Shown: positions 27,137 to 34,948 of the stretch, piece by piece
How the letters are laid out: each line of letters begins with the position of its first letter
Numbering within the stretch: position 1 is the stretch's first letter
Source: Thiotrichales bacterium
Lineage (GTDB): Bacteria > Pseudomonadota > Gammaproteobacteria > Francisellales > CACEW01
Reading direction: 5' to 3'
Assembly (NCBI GenBank): GCA_947478525.1
Contig: CANJVU010000002.1
Location: forward strand, 80,421 to 144,420
Length of the DNA stretch: 64,000 bases
The notes under the pieces: generated by a model
Told to the model about the DNA's origin: nothing
Database searches by the model: none
Seen by the model: only the letters and a program-made list of their open reading frames with translations
Made by a program: the position numbers and the translations under genes

Positions 27137-27436
27137 TCAAGCTGCCGATTGTAGCAACTTTGGTTCAACCTCTCGCTGCAACCATGCAAATCCACGCCGG
27201 CGAATTTTGTGTTGGATTGCCAACAATTTTTTCCTAAAAGCATCGCCGCATTCCGCAAACAGATGTCGCTGTAAAATGCAAAAGCAAATCAAGTCAAACG
27301 CTTTACTGACATCTATTGTCATGATTTTCTGCTCAAGCTGCAATTGTTCAACCGCGGCTTCAATGGACCATTCTTGATGAGGAGTGAGATATTCTTCAAT
27401 GACCTCATCGCGCTTGCTGTGTTGTGCAAATCCCAT
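27137..27436 (-). CDS. Hypothetical protein at the insertion edge
   Basis: A 99-residue ORF with AAGGAAA before its ATG. Mostly helical by appearance: KRDEVIEEYLTPHQEWSIEA, VEQLQLEQKIMTIDVSKAFDL, and a basic end FRKKLLAIQHKIRRRGFAWL. It ends seven bases from the left pilT repeat, so its C-terminus may have been set by the junction. No family recognised. Confidence 0.5.
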   Translation of the reverse strand: MGFAQHSKRDEVIEEYLTPHQEWSIEAAVEQLQLEQKIMTIDVSKAFDLICFCILQRHLFAECGDAFRKKLLAIQHKIRRRGFAWLQREVEPKLLQSAA

Positions 27437-27915
27437 ATTTTTTCCTTAATTCATCGATGTTATCATTAAAGGTGAGATGGTTTTGAATACTATACTGACT
27501 CATCGTAATACCTCAGTATTGATTTACGTAGAGATTGAATGAGTGCGGAACTTATTGAAAACACGAGGCATCGTAAAATCAATTTATCCCGCACGTACCA
27601 TTCAACGCTACAGCGCTTGCGGTTGTTAGACCGCTTTCTCCTCTCTCCCGTAAATACTAAGCAATGACAATCGCAATTAAACAGGATAAAACTAAGTAAA
27701 AAAATTTCTATTTTAGCATTCTATTTTAGCATGACAAAATGGAAGGTTTAAATTTAATCACAATCTAACTCGTTCATTTAAATTAAAATATTCACCTTTT
27801 TGGCTTTATAAGAAGCTCCGTTTATGACATCAAATTTTGTAACACGAAAAATTTTATTTTGTTATAATCCCAGGAGGCAATCCTTTTGATGCCTATCAAA
27901 ATTTACAGGTGAGAG
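27437..27915. other. AT-rich non-coding region within the insertion
   Basis: 479 bases with no credible ORF. It holds an inverted pair GTGCGG (about 27544) and CCGCAC (about 27589), a small hairpin GCGGT/ACCGC near 27628, a tandem pair of the 13-mer TCTATTTTAGCAT at 27707-27732, and a TATAAT box at 27863-27868 with AGGAGG shortly after it, probably the promoter region of the SAHH-like gene. No tRNA seen. Confidence 0.5.
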
Positions 27916-29295
27916 ATGTTTAAAACTTCAACGCAATTTCTTCAGCAATTCACTCGCCTATTTAGTTCGGCTTCAAATATGCCGGTTCTAGAGGCAACTA
28001 TTGCTCGACACATAAAAACACAACCTTTAAAAGGCTGTGGGATTTTGTGTATCCAACATTCTTTAGAAACCATGGTTCCGGTGATAGAAGGTCTTAAGCA
28101 ATTAGGCGCGGAAGATATTTTTGTGATGGGCAAACAATATTCTGAATCTAGTAAGGTAGCAGAGACTTTAAAAAAGATGATTGGTATACGTTATCGCCAG
28201 CAAAGTAACCAGGCAGCATTGGGGCAATTTATTCCCACTTTTCAACGCAATTCAGCCTTATTGTGGCATGACTTAGAGAGTGCAATTGCTTCTCAAAAAG
28301 AATTACAACCAAAAATAAAAAAAATTCTGGTGTTAGATCATGGTGGATATGCTACTCAAATGATTCCAGATTTTAATGCCTTTCCAGTGATTATGATTGA
28401 AAAAACCACTTCTGGAATTAGCCGAAAAGACTCATCCTATCTACCTTTTCCACGAATTGAAATGGCAACAGCTGCTGTTAAAAAAACTTTAGAATCGCCC
28501 GCCATTGCAATGGCGGTTACTGACAAACTTTCACGTGAATTATTGCCAGAAATTTATAAATCAGGTTTAGTTTGTAGCGTCATTGGTTATGGCTCTATTG
28601 GTGCCGCTATTACGCAACATTTGATATTATTGGGACACAAAGTATTTGTATATGATGTTGATGCTGAAAAAACCAGAAAATTGCCAAAGGGCGCGCAAAG
28701 GCTCGTAGATTTCACTCCTGCAATTGCTTATAGTAATGTTATTTTTGGTTGTACTGGAAAAGATATTTCAGAAAAATTAGAAATTTTTGATTACGCGCCT
28801 AGTCAAAAAATTTTGGTCAGTTGCTCATCCGACGACGTTGAATTTCAAAGCTTGCTTCGACATATTCAAGTAAAAATGGGCAACAGATTATCTTCTCCAA
28901 CTAAAGATATTGAATACCATAACGCCATTGGGGGTAGCATTAAAATACTACGAGGGGGCTTTCCGGTAAATTTTGATAATTCTCTGGAGTCCGTACCTGC
29001 GCAATATATTCAGTTAACCAGAAGCTTATTGATTGCTGCCTGCGTACAAGCAGCAGCATATAACAACCTTACACCCCCAAGTTTTACTGTCATGCTTGAT
29101 CCACAAGAGCAACTGATAATTGCGCGTGATTTTGTTGAATTCTTAAAAGAACATGCGTCTGACTATCCAGGACTAGCAGAATTTGATAAGCTTTTCTCAA
29201 GACGAGATAATGTTTGTCTGGATTGGATTATTGACCACTCGGGCGGAGTTGTTGATAAAGGTTATGATAAGGAAGCTGGATTAGTACTGGAATAG
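27916..29295 (+). CDS. S-adenosylhomocysteine hydrolase-like NAD-binding protein
   Basis: A 459-residue protein. The middle contains a Rossmann fold, SVIGYGSIGAAITQHLILLG then HKVFVYDVD (about residues 220-250), where adenosylhomocysteinases have their NAD site. The N-terminal half has KGCGILCIQHSLETMVPVIE and GLKQLGAEDIFVMG, recalling the AHCY substrate domain (GCLHMxxxTA), followed by LVLDHGGYATQ, similar to the D-D-G-G region. The usual AHCY C-terminal lid (KPDHYRY) is not seen. It is therefore an AHCY-like or 2-hydroxyacid-dehydrogenase-like protein, not a standard housekeeping AHCY. It lies in the pilT-flanked insertion, 12 bases before the next gene. Confidence 0.65.
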   Translation: MFKTSTQFLQQFTRLFSSASNMPVLEATIARHIKTQPLKGCGILCIQHSLETMVPVIEGLKQLGAEDIFVMGKQYSESSKVAETLKKMIGIRYRQQSNQAALGQFIPTFQRNSALLWHDLESAIASQKELQPKIKKILVLDHGGYATQMIPDFNAFPVIMIEKTTSGISRKDSSYLPFPRIEMATAAVKKTLESPAIAMAVTDKLSRELLPEIYKSGLVCSVIGYGSIGAAITQHLILLGHKVFVYDVDAEKTRKLPKGAQRLVDFTPAIAYSNVIFGCTGKDISEKLEIFDYAPSQKILVSCSSDDVEFQSLLRHIQVKMGNRLSSPTKDIEYHNAIGGSIKILRGGFPVNFDNSLESVPAQYIQLTRSLLIAACVQAAAYNNLTPPSFTVMLDPQEQLIIARDFVEFLKEHASDYPGLAEFDKLFSRRDNVCLDWIIDHSGGVVDKGYDKEAGLVLE

Positions 29296-29307
29296 GCGAA
29301 CCAAAGC

Positions 29308-30537
29308 ATGATGGAACTGTTGACGGCTGGTGAAGGAATACACTATGTTGAAACCCTCTATCCTGAGTTGGCGGGCTGTTTGGCGGCTGCAAAAAAACAT
29401 CGTAGCTTGAAGTTAATTAAGCTTTCTTACCCTTATGGCGCGAGTATTGTAGAAGATGGAAAATTTCAATTACCGGCATCAATAACTCAACAATCATTGG
29501 CTGCGCTGGGGCTTGATTATTGCGATATTCCTTTAGCGTTGGTGCTCACTAAAGGATGTGAAGTTTCTTTGAGTAATCATCAGCGCAGCATGCCTCTGCA
29601 CCTACTATATCCTGGAAATTTATTCGGTGTTTTTGAAACGATTTCATGGCTGGTGAAAGACCCTAAAAAAGTTGCCTGGCAGGTTACTGCGGGTAGCCGT
29701 TCTGTGTTTATGTTGCCGAGCATTCACGATTCTATTGCGCATCAACGGCTACAGCAAAGCTTTGGCGTGACGACAGACGCACCACAAAATTTGTTGGAAC
29801 ATTCGCCGTTTTTTGCCAAACTCAATGCAAAAAGTGCTGTGCCTTGGCAATGTGAGATCCTATTGTTTCCCAAAAATTGGTTTACAGAACCTGGTATTCA
29901 AGAACCGCTATTCCGCTTTATTTTTGAAACTGGTTGGAAACAATCACAACGCATTAGAGATCAAGCCGTTTTAGATCATCTGAATGAACTTTTTAACAGT
30001 GTAATGGACAAGCGCAAAACCACCATTCCTCCTGCGATTGTTGAAAAGATAAAACATTTTTTGATGTTGGGTAATGGCTCCTTGCCAGGGTTTGGGCCAG
30101 CAATGGATGAAACTTTTCTGCCGGTGTCGACCATCCAGAAAGCCTATCATGAAATTTACCAATTAAAACACTATGCACCGCTGATTACTCAGCCACAGTT
30201 TTTAAAACCAGGAGAGCCGATCTATTATTTTTTGAATTTCCCTTATTCTGCCAGTATCTATAAAAGTGGTATCAAAAGTTTGTTGAGTGAGTTGAAATAC
30301 ATCAAAACCACGTTGCATTATTTTTTGACAGAACTTAAAAAATCTCCTAACGCTGAGTTGTTCCAAAATATTGATCGTATTCATTATCAATTTTTTCATC
30401 GTGGTGCAGAAGCTGGTGAAATTTTGGCGGCCGCGTCTATGCCAGAGCTTGATAAGCGATGGATGACCCATCTTCATGGTCAAGCATTCCCAAGTCATGC
30501 TCCAGTATTAAGTGGTTGTATTCAGCTTAGTATGTAA
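29308..30537 (+). CDS. Unknown protein co-transcribed with the SAHH-like gene
   Basis: A 409-residue protein with no family I recognise. The segment LVLTKGCEVSLSNHQRS, MPLHLLYPGNLFGVFETIS and WQVTAGSRSVFMLPSIHD (about residues 80-155) has the rhythm of a cyclic-nucleotide-binding or cupin-like barrel, including a P-G-x-L-F-G turn, but the phosphate-binding residues are not evident. The C-terminal half is helical and lysine-rich. No membrane segment or signal peptide. Twelve bases from the SAHH-like gene, so the two form one unit; an additional ATG follows the first. Confidence 0.55.
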   Translation: MMELLTAGEGIHYVETLYPELAGCLAAAKKHRSLKLIKLSYPYGASIVEDGKFQLPASITQQSLAALGLDYCDIPLALVLTKGCEVSLSNHQRSMPLHLLYPGNLFGVFETISWLVKDPKKVAWQVTAGSRSVFMLPSIHDSIAHQRLQQSFGVTTDAPQNLLEHSPFFAKLNAKSAVPWQCEILLFPKNWFTEPGIQEPLFRFIFETGWKQSQRIRDQAVLDHLNELFNSVMDKRKTTIPPAIVEKIKHFLMLGNGSLPGFGPAMDETFLPVSTIQKAYHEIYQLKHYAPLITQPQFLKPGEPIYYFLNFPYSASIYKSGIKSLLSELKYIKTTLHYFLTELKKSPNAELFQNIDRIHYQFFHRGAEAGEILAAASMPELDKRWMTHLHGQAFPSHAPVLSGCIQLSM

Positions 30538-30592
30538 AGCATAAAATCAAAAATACTACGGGCGAAGAAAGAAGGTAATTTCCCCTGATTTT

Positions 30593-30735
30593 TTACTTCC
30601 CAAACGCCTCTCGGTTGTGTGCAACCGTGAGTGCTTCTGAACGCTCGATTTTATTGTCGTTGACCAGGTGTTGTAGAGCCTGGTCAAGTGTTTGCATGCC
30701 CATGGCTTGACTGGTTTGTAGGGTTGAGTACATCT
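30593..30735 (-). repeat. Right copy of the 143-bp direct repeat (functional pilT 3' end)
   Basis: Last ~48 codons of pilT, matched by the detached copy at 26987-27129 at roughly 94 percent by eye. Similarity ends sharply at GAGTACATCT. Both copies end at the pilT stop codon, defining the insertion boundaries. Confidence 0.92.
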
Positions 30736-31633
30736 GCGCCACTTTGTCTTCACGAATCAAATTACGAATGGCTGGAGATGCCAGCAAAATTTCATGGGCA
30801 GCAATGCGTCCACCATTGCGCTTTTTAATCAAGGTTTGTGCAATCACCGCTTGCAATGATTCTGACAGCATGGTCCGTACCATATCTTTTTCACCTGAAG
30901 GAAATACGTCAATCACACGGTCAATAGTTTTGGCGGCAGAAGTGGTATGCAAGGTGGCAAAGACTAAGTGGCCGGTTTCGGCAGCGGTGAGTGCCAAGCG
31001 TACAGTTTCCAGGTCACGCATTTCGCCCACCAGAATGTAGTCGGGATCTTCGCGTAACGCGGCGCGTAAGGCCTGACTGAAGCTTTGGGTATCGCGATTT
31101 AACTCCCGTTGATTGATCAAACATTTTTTGCTTTCGTGAATAAATTCAATCGGGTCTTCAATGGTTAGAATATGGCCTTGGTGTTGATTGTTGATGTAGT
31201 CAATCATGGCAGCCAACGTGGTGGTCTTTCCTGAGCCGGTAGGGCCTGTGACTAAGACCAAGCCACGGGGTAAGTTGGCGATGTCTTTAAAAATTTTCGG
31301 TGCCCCTAATTCCTCCAGAGTCGGAACACCCTGAGGGATTACACGAAACACCATAGCAGAGCCACGATATTGTTTAAACGCATTGACCCGAAAACGTGAG
31401 TAACCGGGTAATTCATAAGAGTAATCAGACTCAAATGAATTTTCAAAAATAGCTTGTTGTTGTTTGCTCATGGTGCCGTGAATTAACGTCGATAATTCCG
31501 CTTCGGAAAGCGCAGGGGTATCAAGATAAAGCAAATCGCCATCAACGCGTAACATCGGGCGTACACCAGCTGATAAGTGTAAATCAGACGCTTTGTTCTC
31601 GACACATTGCCTTAAAAGTGATTGAATATCCAT
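30593..31633 (-). CDS. pilT: Type IV pilus retraction ATPase PilT
   Basis: A 346-residue hexameric ATPase. Start at the ATG with GAGGAG eight bases upstream rather than the GTG-like start five codons earlier. Motifs: DIQSLLRQCVENKASDLHLS at the N-terminus, Walker A TGPTGSGKTTTLAAMI, Asp box ALREDPDYILVGEMRD, His box HLVFATLHTTSA and the AIRNLIREDK motif required for retraction. It powers pilus retraction, hence twitching and DNA uptake. Its 3' end is duplicated downstream. PilU does not follow. Confidence 0.95.
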   Translation of the reverse strand: MDIQSLLRQCVENKASDLHLSAGVRPMLRVDGDLLYLDTPALSEAELSTLIHGTMSKQQQAIFENSFESDYSYELPGYSRFRVNAFKQYRGSAMVFRVIPQGVPTLEELGAPKIFKDIANLPRGLVLVTGPTGSGKTTTLAAMIDYINNQHQGHILTIEDPIEFIHESKKCLINQRELNRDTQSFSQALRAALREDPDYILVGEMRDLETVRLALTAAETGHLVFATLHTTSAAKTIDRVIDVFPSGEKDMVRTMLSESLQAVIAQTLIKKRNGGRIAAHEILLASPAIRNLIREDKVAQMYSTLQTSQAMGMQTLDQALQHLVNDNKIERSEALTVAHNREAFGK

Positions 31634-31662
31634 AGTACATCTCCTCAACTCATTGCGTAAGC

Positions 31663-32742
31663 ATGGCCACCATGATAAAACATTTTCTCACCAAGTCTAG
31701 TAATTCTTTCAGTAACGTAGAGCATTTTCTGGTAGATTTCGACCCAGGCTTGTCGCGTTTGCGCATGGCACTGAAAGCCCTGGTGGTGTGTGTGCTCGTG
31801 ATGGCATGTGGCATAGGCTGGTTGGATAAAATCAGTACGGTGGTGGCCACGATCTGCGTATTTTTTGGTTTGCTGTGTGTGCAAGGCAAGACCAAGCGTG
31901 AACAGCAGGGCACCATGTTATTGTCGATTGGGGTGTTTGTCGTCATGTTTAGCATCGGTATGGCGGTGCATGGCGATGCCTGGTTATTTGATATCGTATT
32001 GGTAATCAGTTGTTTTGCAGCCTTTTATTTACGACGGTTTGGTGATCGTTATCTTGTGTTTCCCAATCTGTCGGTGGTGGTATTGCTGTTCACCTCAGCG
32101 TTTGCGTTTTCTCAGCCACTGTACTTTCTGGGGTATATGGTGGTGACGATGTTGGGGACGTTTGTGATTTATTTTTATTGTTTCCCGATTGATCCTGTCA
32201 AACAAGCTAAGCATCACTATTTTATTCTATTTTATTTTTTTTGGAAGACCGCCAAGCAATTGCAGGATGCTTTGGTCGCAGACGCGTCATTGCAGGCTTT
32301 GCCAAAACTGGCGCATCGCTTCGTGCATATTGAGCACATTTTAAAGAAACAAGCATTGCTCACCGTGTCGAGTAAACCCGATTCGCGTGAGCAGCGACAA
32401 TTGGTAGAGCTTTATGCAGTGTTTCGTATTCTGGAGTTGATTTGGGAGAATCTACGGCAACTGATACAAGGCGACCTGGAAATTTTTCAACAATTAAAAC
32501 CAGTAATGTTGCCGGTATTGCAGTCGATTGAACAGGTGTTGCTAGAACTTGATCAGATGTATAATGGCCATCAAAAAACCATCGCGGGACGTGAGGCTTT
32601 ATTGGCAGCCTATCATGCCGCTGCGATTCGAGTTTATGATCCAGGGCAATCGATAGGAACCAGTTTGGTCCATTATTCTAATATTTTATTTGGGGCCAAA
32701 CGCATCGCCGAGTTGAGCCAAACATTGGAGGCCATGTTATGA
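31663..32742 (+). CDS. FUSC-type inner-membrane protein, first of two
   Basis: A 359-residue protein with about six hydrophobic helices in the first 180 residues (for example LKALVVCVLVMACGIGWL and LSVVVLLFTSAFAFSQPLYF) followed by a cytoplasmic helical domain of about 170 residues. This is the half-length plan of FUSC/YccS-type proteins, linked to aromatic-acid or fusaric-acid export. Divergent from pilT by 29 bases. It overlaps the second FUSC gene by four bases (ATGA). Confidence 0.7.
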   Translation: MATMIKHFLTKSSNSFSNVEHFLVDFDPGLSRLRMALKALVVCVLVMACGIGWLDKISTVVATICVFFGLLCVQGKTKREQQGTMLLSIGVFVVMFSIGMAVHGDAWLFDIVLVISCFAAFYLRRFGDRYLVFPNLSVVVLLFTSAFAFSQPLYFLGYMVVTMLGTFVIYFYCFPIDPVKQAKHHYFILFYFFWKTAKQLQDALVADASLQALPKLAHRFVHIEHILKKQALLTVSSKPDSREQRQLVELYAVFRILELIWENLRQLIQGDLEIFQQLKPVMLPVLQSIEQVLLELDQMYNGHQKTIAGREALLAAYHAAAIRVYDPGQSIGTSLVHYSNILFGAKRIAELSQTLEAML

Positions 32743-33782
32743 CCCTCACGTTATTGCCAAGCACGCGCCTTGCGATACGCGCCGCTATTGCTGTTAGCAT
32801 TGCACTGGTGGTCACTTCCATGGTTCATTTGGGGCACAGTTGGTGGGGTATATTGACGGTATTGCTGTTGCTGGCACCGTCGTGGGGGGAGAGCATTCAG
32901 CGCTCGCTCAAACGGTTTTTAATGACCATCATCGGGTGCAGTGTCGGATGGGTGCTGTATATTCTTGCGGGGCATCACGAAATGGTCCATGTCGCCGTGT
33001 TGCTGATGTGCATTTTTGGCATTATGTATTGCATGCCCACCTGGTATGCCACGGCGATGTTGTTTGTGGGGATCTTGGTGGTGTTTTTGTTTGGCGCGCT
33101 GAGTGTGTGGGATGGTGCGTTGATGTGGCAGCGGGTGGCGCAGACCGGCATGGGGGCAATGATTGTCATTATCGTTTCAGGAATTATTCTGCCAACGTTT
33201 TCGGGGCATAACTTCCGACAACAGTTTATTCAGGTGTTGAATGCCATTGAAACCAGCAGTACACAACTGTTGAAACAAAATTTGAGGAGTGGGCATTCAA
33301 AACAAAATTTATCCGTGCCTTTACAAACCTTATCTGCAGACTTGGTGGCGATACAGGCATTGTACCAGATGGTACGCTATGAAATGCTGTTTTCTTTGCG
33401 CTTTAATAAACGTACGGATCGTGAGTTGGTGGTGGTTGAGATCATAGGGTTTTATTTGGTGGCCTTACATCAAGCCTTTTGCCAATTGCGTGATGATGAG
33501 GCTAAACAGTATTTTAAGCCGGTGTTTGATCACGTAGCGACCCATATTCATCGGCGCTTTGAGCAAATTCATGAAAAATTAGAGGGCAAGCCGGTGCAAA
33601 ATTGCCCACCGTGGGAGGATTTGTATTTGCAGGATGCTCGGGCGCGTTTTCTTGCTGCACGGCAAGCACAACAATTCATGCCGGAAACTTTTATTATTGT
33701 TTCTTCTTGTTTGTATTATTGTCGTAGACTGGAGGCAGAATTAAGCAAGTTGGTAGGGTTATTGCGTAATAAAGGAGAATAA
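32739..33782 (+). CDS. FUSC-type inner-membrane protein, second of two
   Basis: A 347-residue partner of the previous gene, with the same plan: six hydrophobic helices (TRLAIRAAIAVSIALVVTSM, WWGILTVLLLLAPSWGESIQ, and later helices) and a cytoplasmic helical domain. SWWGILTVLLLL with RSLKRFLMTIIGCSVGW is characteristic of FUSC proteins (W-A-x-x-T and R-x-x-G-T region). In E. coli-type YccS two such units are fused; here they are separate. No membrane-fusion protein is next to them. Confidence 0.75.
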   Translation: MTLTLLPSTRLAIRAAIAVSIALVVTSMVHLGHSWWGILTVLLLLAPSWGESIQRSLKRFLMTIIGCSVGWVLYILAGHHEMVHVAVLLMCIFGIMYCMPTWYATAMLFVGILVVFLFGALSVWDGALMWQRVAQTGMGAMIVIIVSGIILPTFSGHNFRQQFIQVLNAIETSSTQLLKQNLRSGHSKQNLSVPLQTLSADLVAIQALYQMVRYEMLFSLRFNKRTDRELVVVEIIGFYLVALHQAFCQLRDDEAKQYFKPVFDHVATHIHRRFEQIHEKLEGKPVQNCPPWEDLYLQDARARFLAARQAQQFMPETFIIVSSCLYYCRRLEAELSKLVGLLRNKGE

Positions 33783-33783
33783 T

Positions 33784-34293
33784 ATGAATAACGTGGTAGA
33801 AGACAGTCGCTCAATTGTAATGGCCGAAGTGATGAGCCCGGATAAAGCGAATTTTTCAGGGCATGTTCATGGTGGTCATTTGATGGAGCTGTTGGATCGC
33901 GTGGCTTATGCTTGCGCTGCTCGCTATTCAAGTTGCTATGTGGTAACGCTTTCCGCCGATCAGGTGTTATTTAAACAACCGATTTTTGTGGGTGAGCTGG
34001 TAACGTTCTATGCCACGGTCAATTATGTCGGTACCAGTTCGATGGAAATTGGCATCAAAGTGGTGGCAGAAAATTTACTGACGCAGGAACGACGCCATAC
34101 CAATACGTGTTACTTTACCATGGTAGCGGTGGATAAAGCGGGTAAGCCGGTCCACGTCAAACCGCTAGAATTGCGCAATGATATTGAGAAATATCGCTTT
34201 GAAGAAGCGCAGTTGCGCAAACAAAGCCGTATGCAAACGCAGCAAACGCATCATGAGCATAAAGCCAAGACCCGCGGCGCGAGTTTGGGGTAG
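33784..34293 (+). CDS. Acyl-CoA thioesterase, hotdog fold
   Basis: A 169-residue single-hotdog thioesterase. MSPDKANFSGHVHGGHLMEL carries the HGG-type catalytic loop, followed by DRVAYACAARYS and VTLSADQVLFKQPI. Close in plan to YciA/cytosolic acyl-CoA thioesterases, which hydrolyse acyl-CoA. The C-terminal 30 residues are a basic, glutamine- and histidine-rich tail. Start: ATG with GGAG upstream, one base after the FUSC stop. Confidence 0.88.
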   Translation: MNNVVEDSRSIVMAEVMSPDKANFSGHVHGGHLMELLDRVAYACAARYSSCYVVTLSADQVLFKQPIFVGELVTFYATVNYVGTSSMEIGIKVVAENLLTQERRHTNTCYFTMVAVDKAGKPVHVKPLELRNDIEKYRFEEAQLRKQSRMQTQQTHHEHKAKTRGASLG

Positions 34294-34437
34294 TGCTTGC
34301 TATAAATTTAACAGTATTTTTTTATAACTGTTTTTTAGGGTTTTTGTAACAGAAATTATATTAATTAACAGATTGATTTTTAATGATTTTTTAAAAATTT
34401 GATCACATTAAATGATACAATTAATTTAAATTTAAAC

Positions 34438-34466
34438 TTTATATAAATATAAGTATTTGATATAAT
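34438..34466 (+). promoter_or_regulatory. Predicted promoter of icmV-dotA
   Basis: TTTATA, 17 bases, TATAAT, in a 202-base very AT-rich gap, about 30 bases before the icmV start. The surrounding TTAAT/TTAAA tracts are loosely similar to PmrA boxes known from Legionella and Coxiella icm genes, but no convincing tandem CTTAATATT repeat is present. Confidence 0.5.
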
Positions 34467-34495
34467 CTATTCCTATTATCAATGAGGTAGGTTTT

Positions 34496-34915
34496 ATGAA
34501 ATACTTTCAAAAGAAACTGAATACCCTCCGTCGCATGACGGGTTATTCGGATTTAAAAAGCAATGCAGGCTTTATCAAGCAGTGCGCGCAAGAGCTATGG
34601 GCAGAGAAGGGTGATAAACCTGCTGGTGAAACGGTTTCCGTAGCATCACTCAACTTATCTGAAAAACAATTATACGAAACCAAAAAAAGCTGGCATTTGC
34701 TGCTGGTATTGTTTTTGACGTGTGCTGGGTTGGCGTTGTTATACGGTATCTTTAGCCTGATTCATGGCAATTTTACCAGTGCGCTGGTTGCAGTGGCCTT
34801 GATTTTATTATTTCTGGCGCAGAGTTTTAAATACCATTTTTGGTTGTTTCAACTAAAAAAAGGGAAGTTGGGTTGTACCTGGCAAGAATACCTGCAAGGT
34901 GCTTTTAAGCGATAA
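34496..34915 (+). CDS. icmV: IcmV, Dot/Icm membrane protein
   Basis: A 139-residue protein, near the length of Legionella IcmV (about 150). Two membrane helices at residues ~65-85 and ~95-110, followed by the conserved end SFKYHFWLFQLKKGKLGCTW, which matches the IcmV C-terminal pattern (FHFWLFQxKxxKLGCT). IcmV is an inner-membrane component required for Dot/Icm function. GAGG ribosome site (TGAGGTAGG). Directly upstream of dotA, as in Legionella and Coxiella. Confidence 0.9.
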   Translation: MKYFQKKLNTLRRMTGYSDLKSNAGFIKQCAQELWAEKGDKPAGETVSVASLNLSEKQLYETKKSWHLLLVLFLTCAGLALLYGIFSLIHGNFTSALVAVALILLFLAQSFKYHFWLFQLKKGKLGCTWQEYLQGAFKR

Positions 34916-34948
34916 ATGAATCTGAGCAAGCGTTATTAGAAAAAGTGG

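Noticed and set aside
26983..27258. 91-codon minus-strand ORF across the left pilT repeat
   Set aside because: It reads the pilT fragment in a wrong frame; the equivalent wrong frame also exists at the right copy.
32840..33211. 123-codon plus-strand ORF within the second FUSC gene
   Set aside because: Overlaps a coding sequence with clear membrane-protein pattern; it is a shadow frame.
34340..34440. Possible PmrA boxes upstream of icmV
   Set aside because: AT-rich tracts with TTAAT/TTAAA, but no tandem CTTAATATT with correct spacing.
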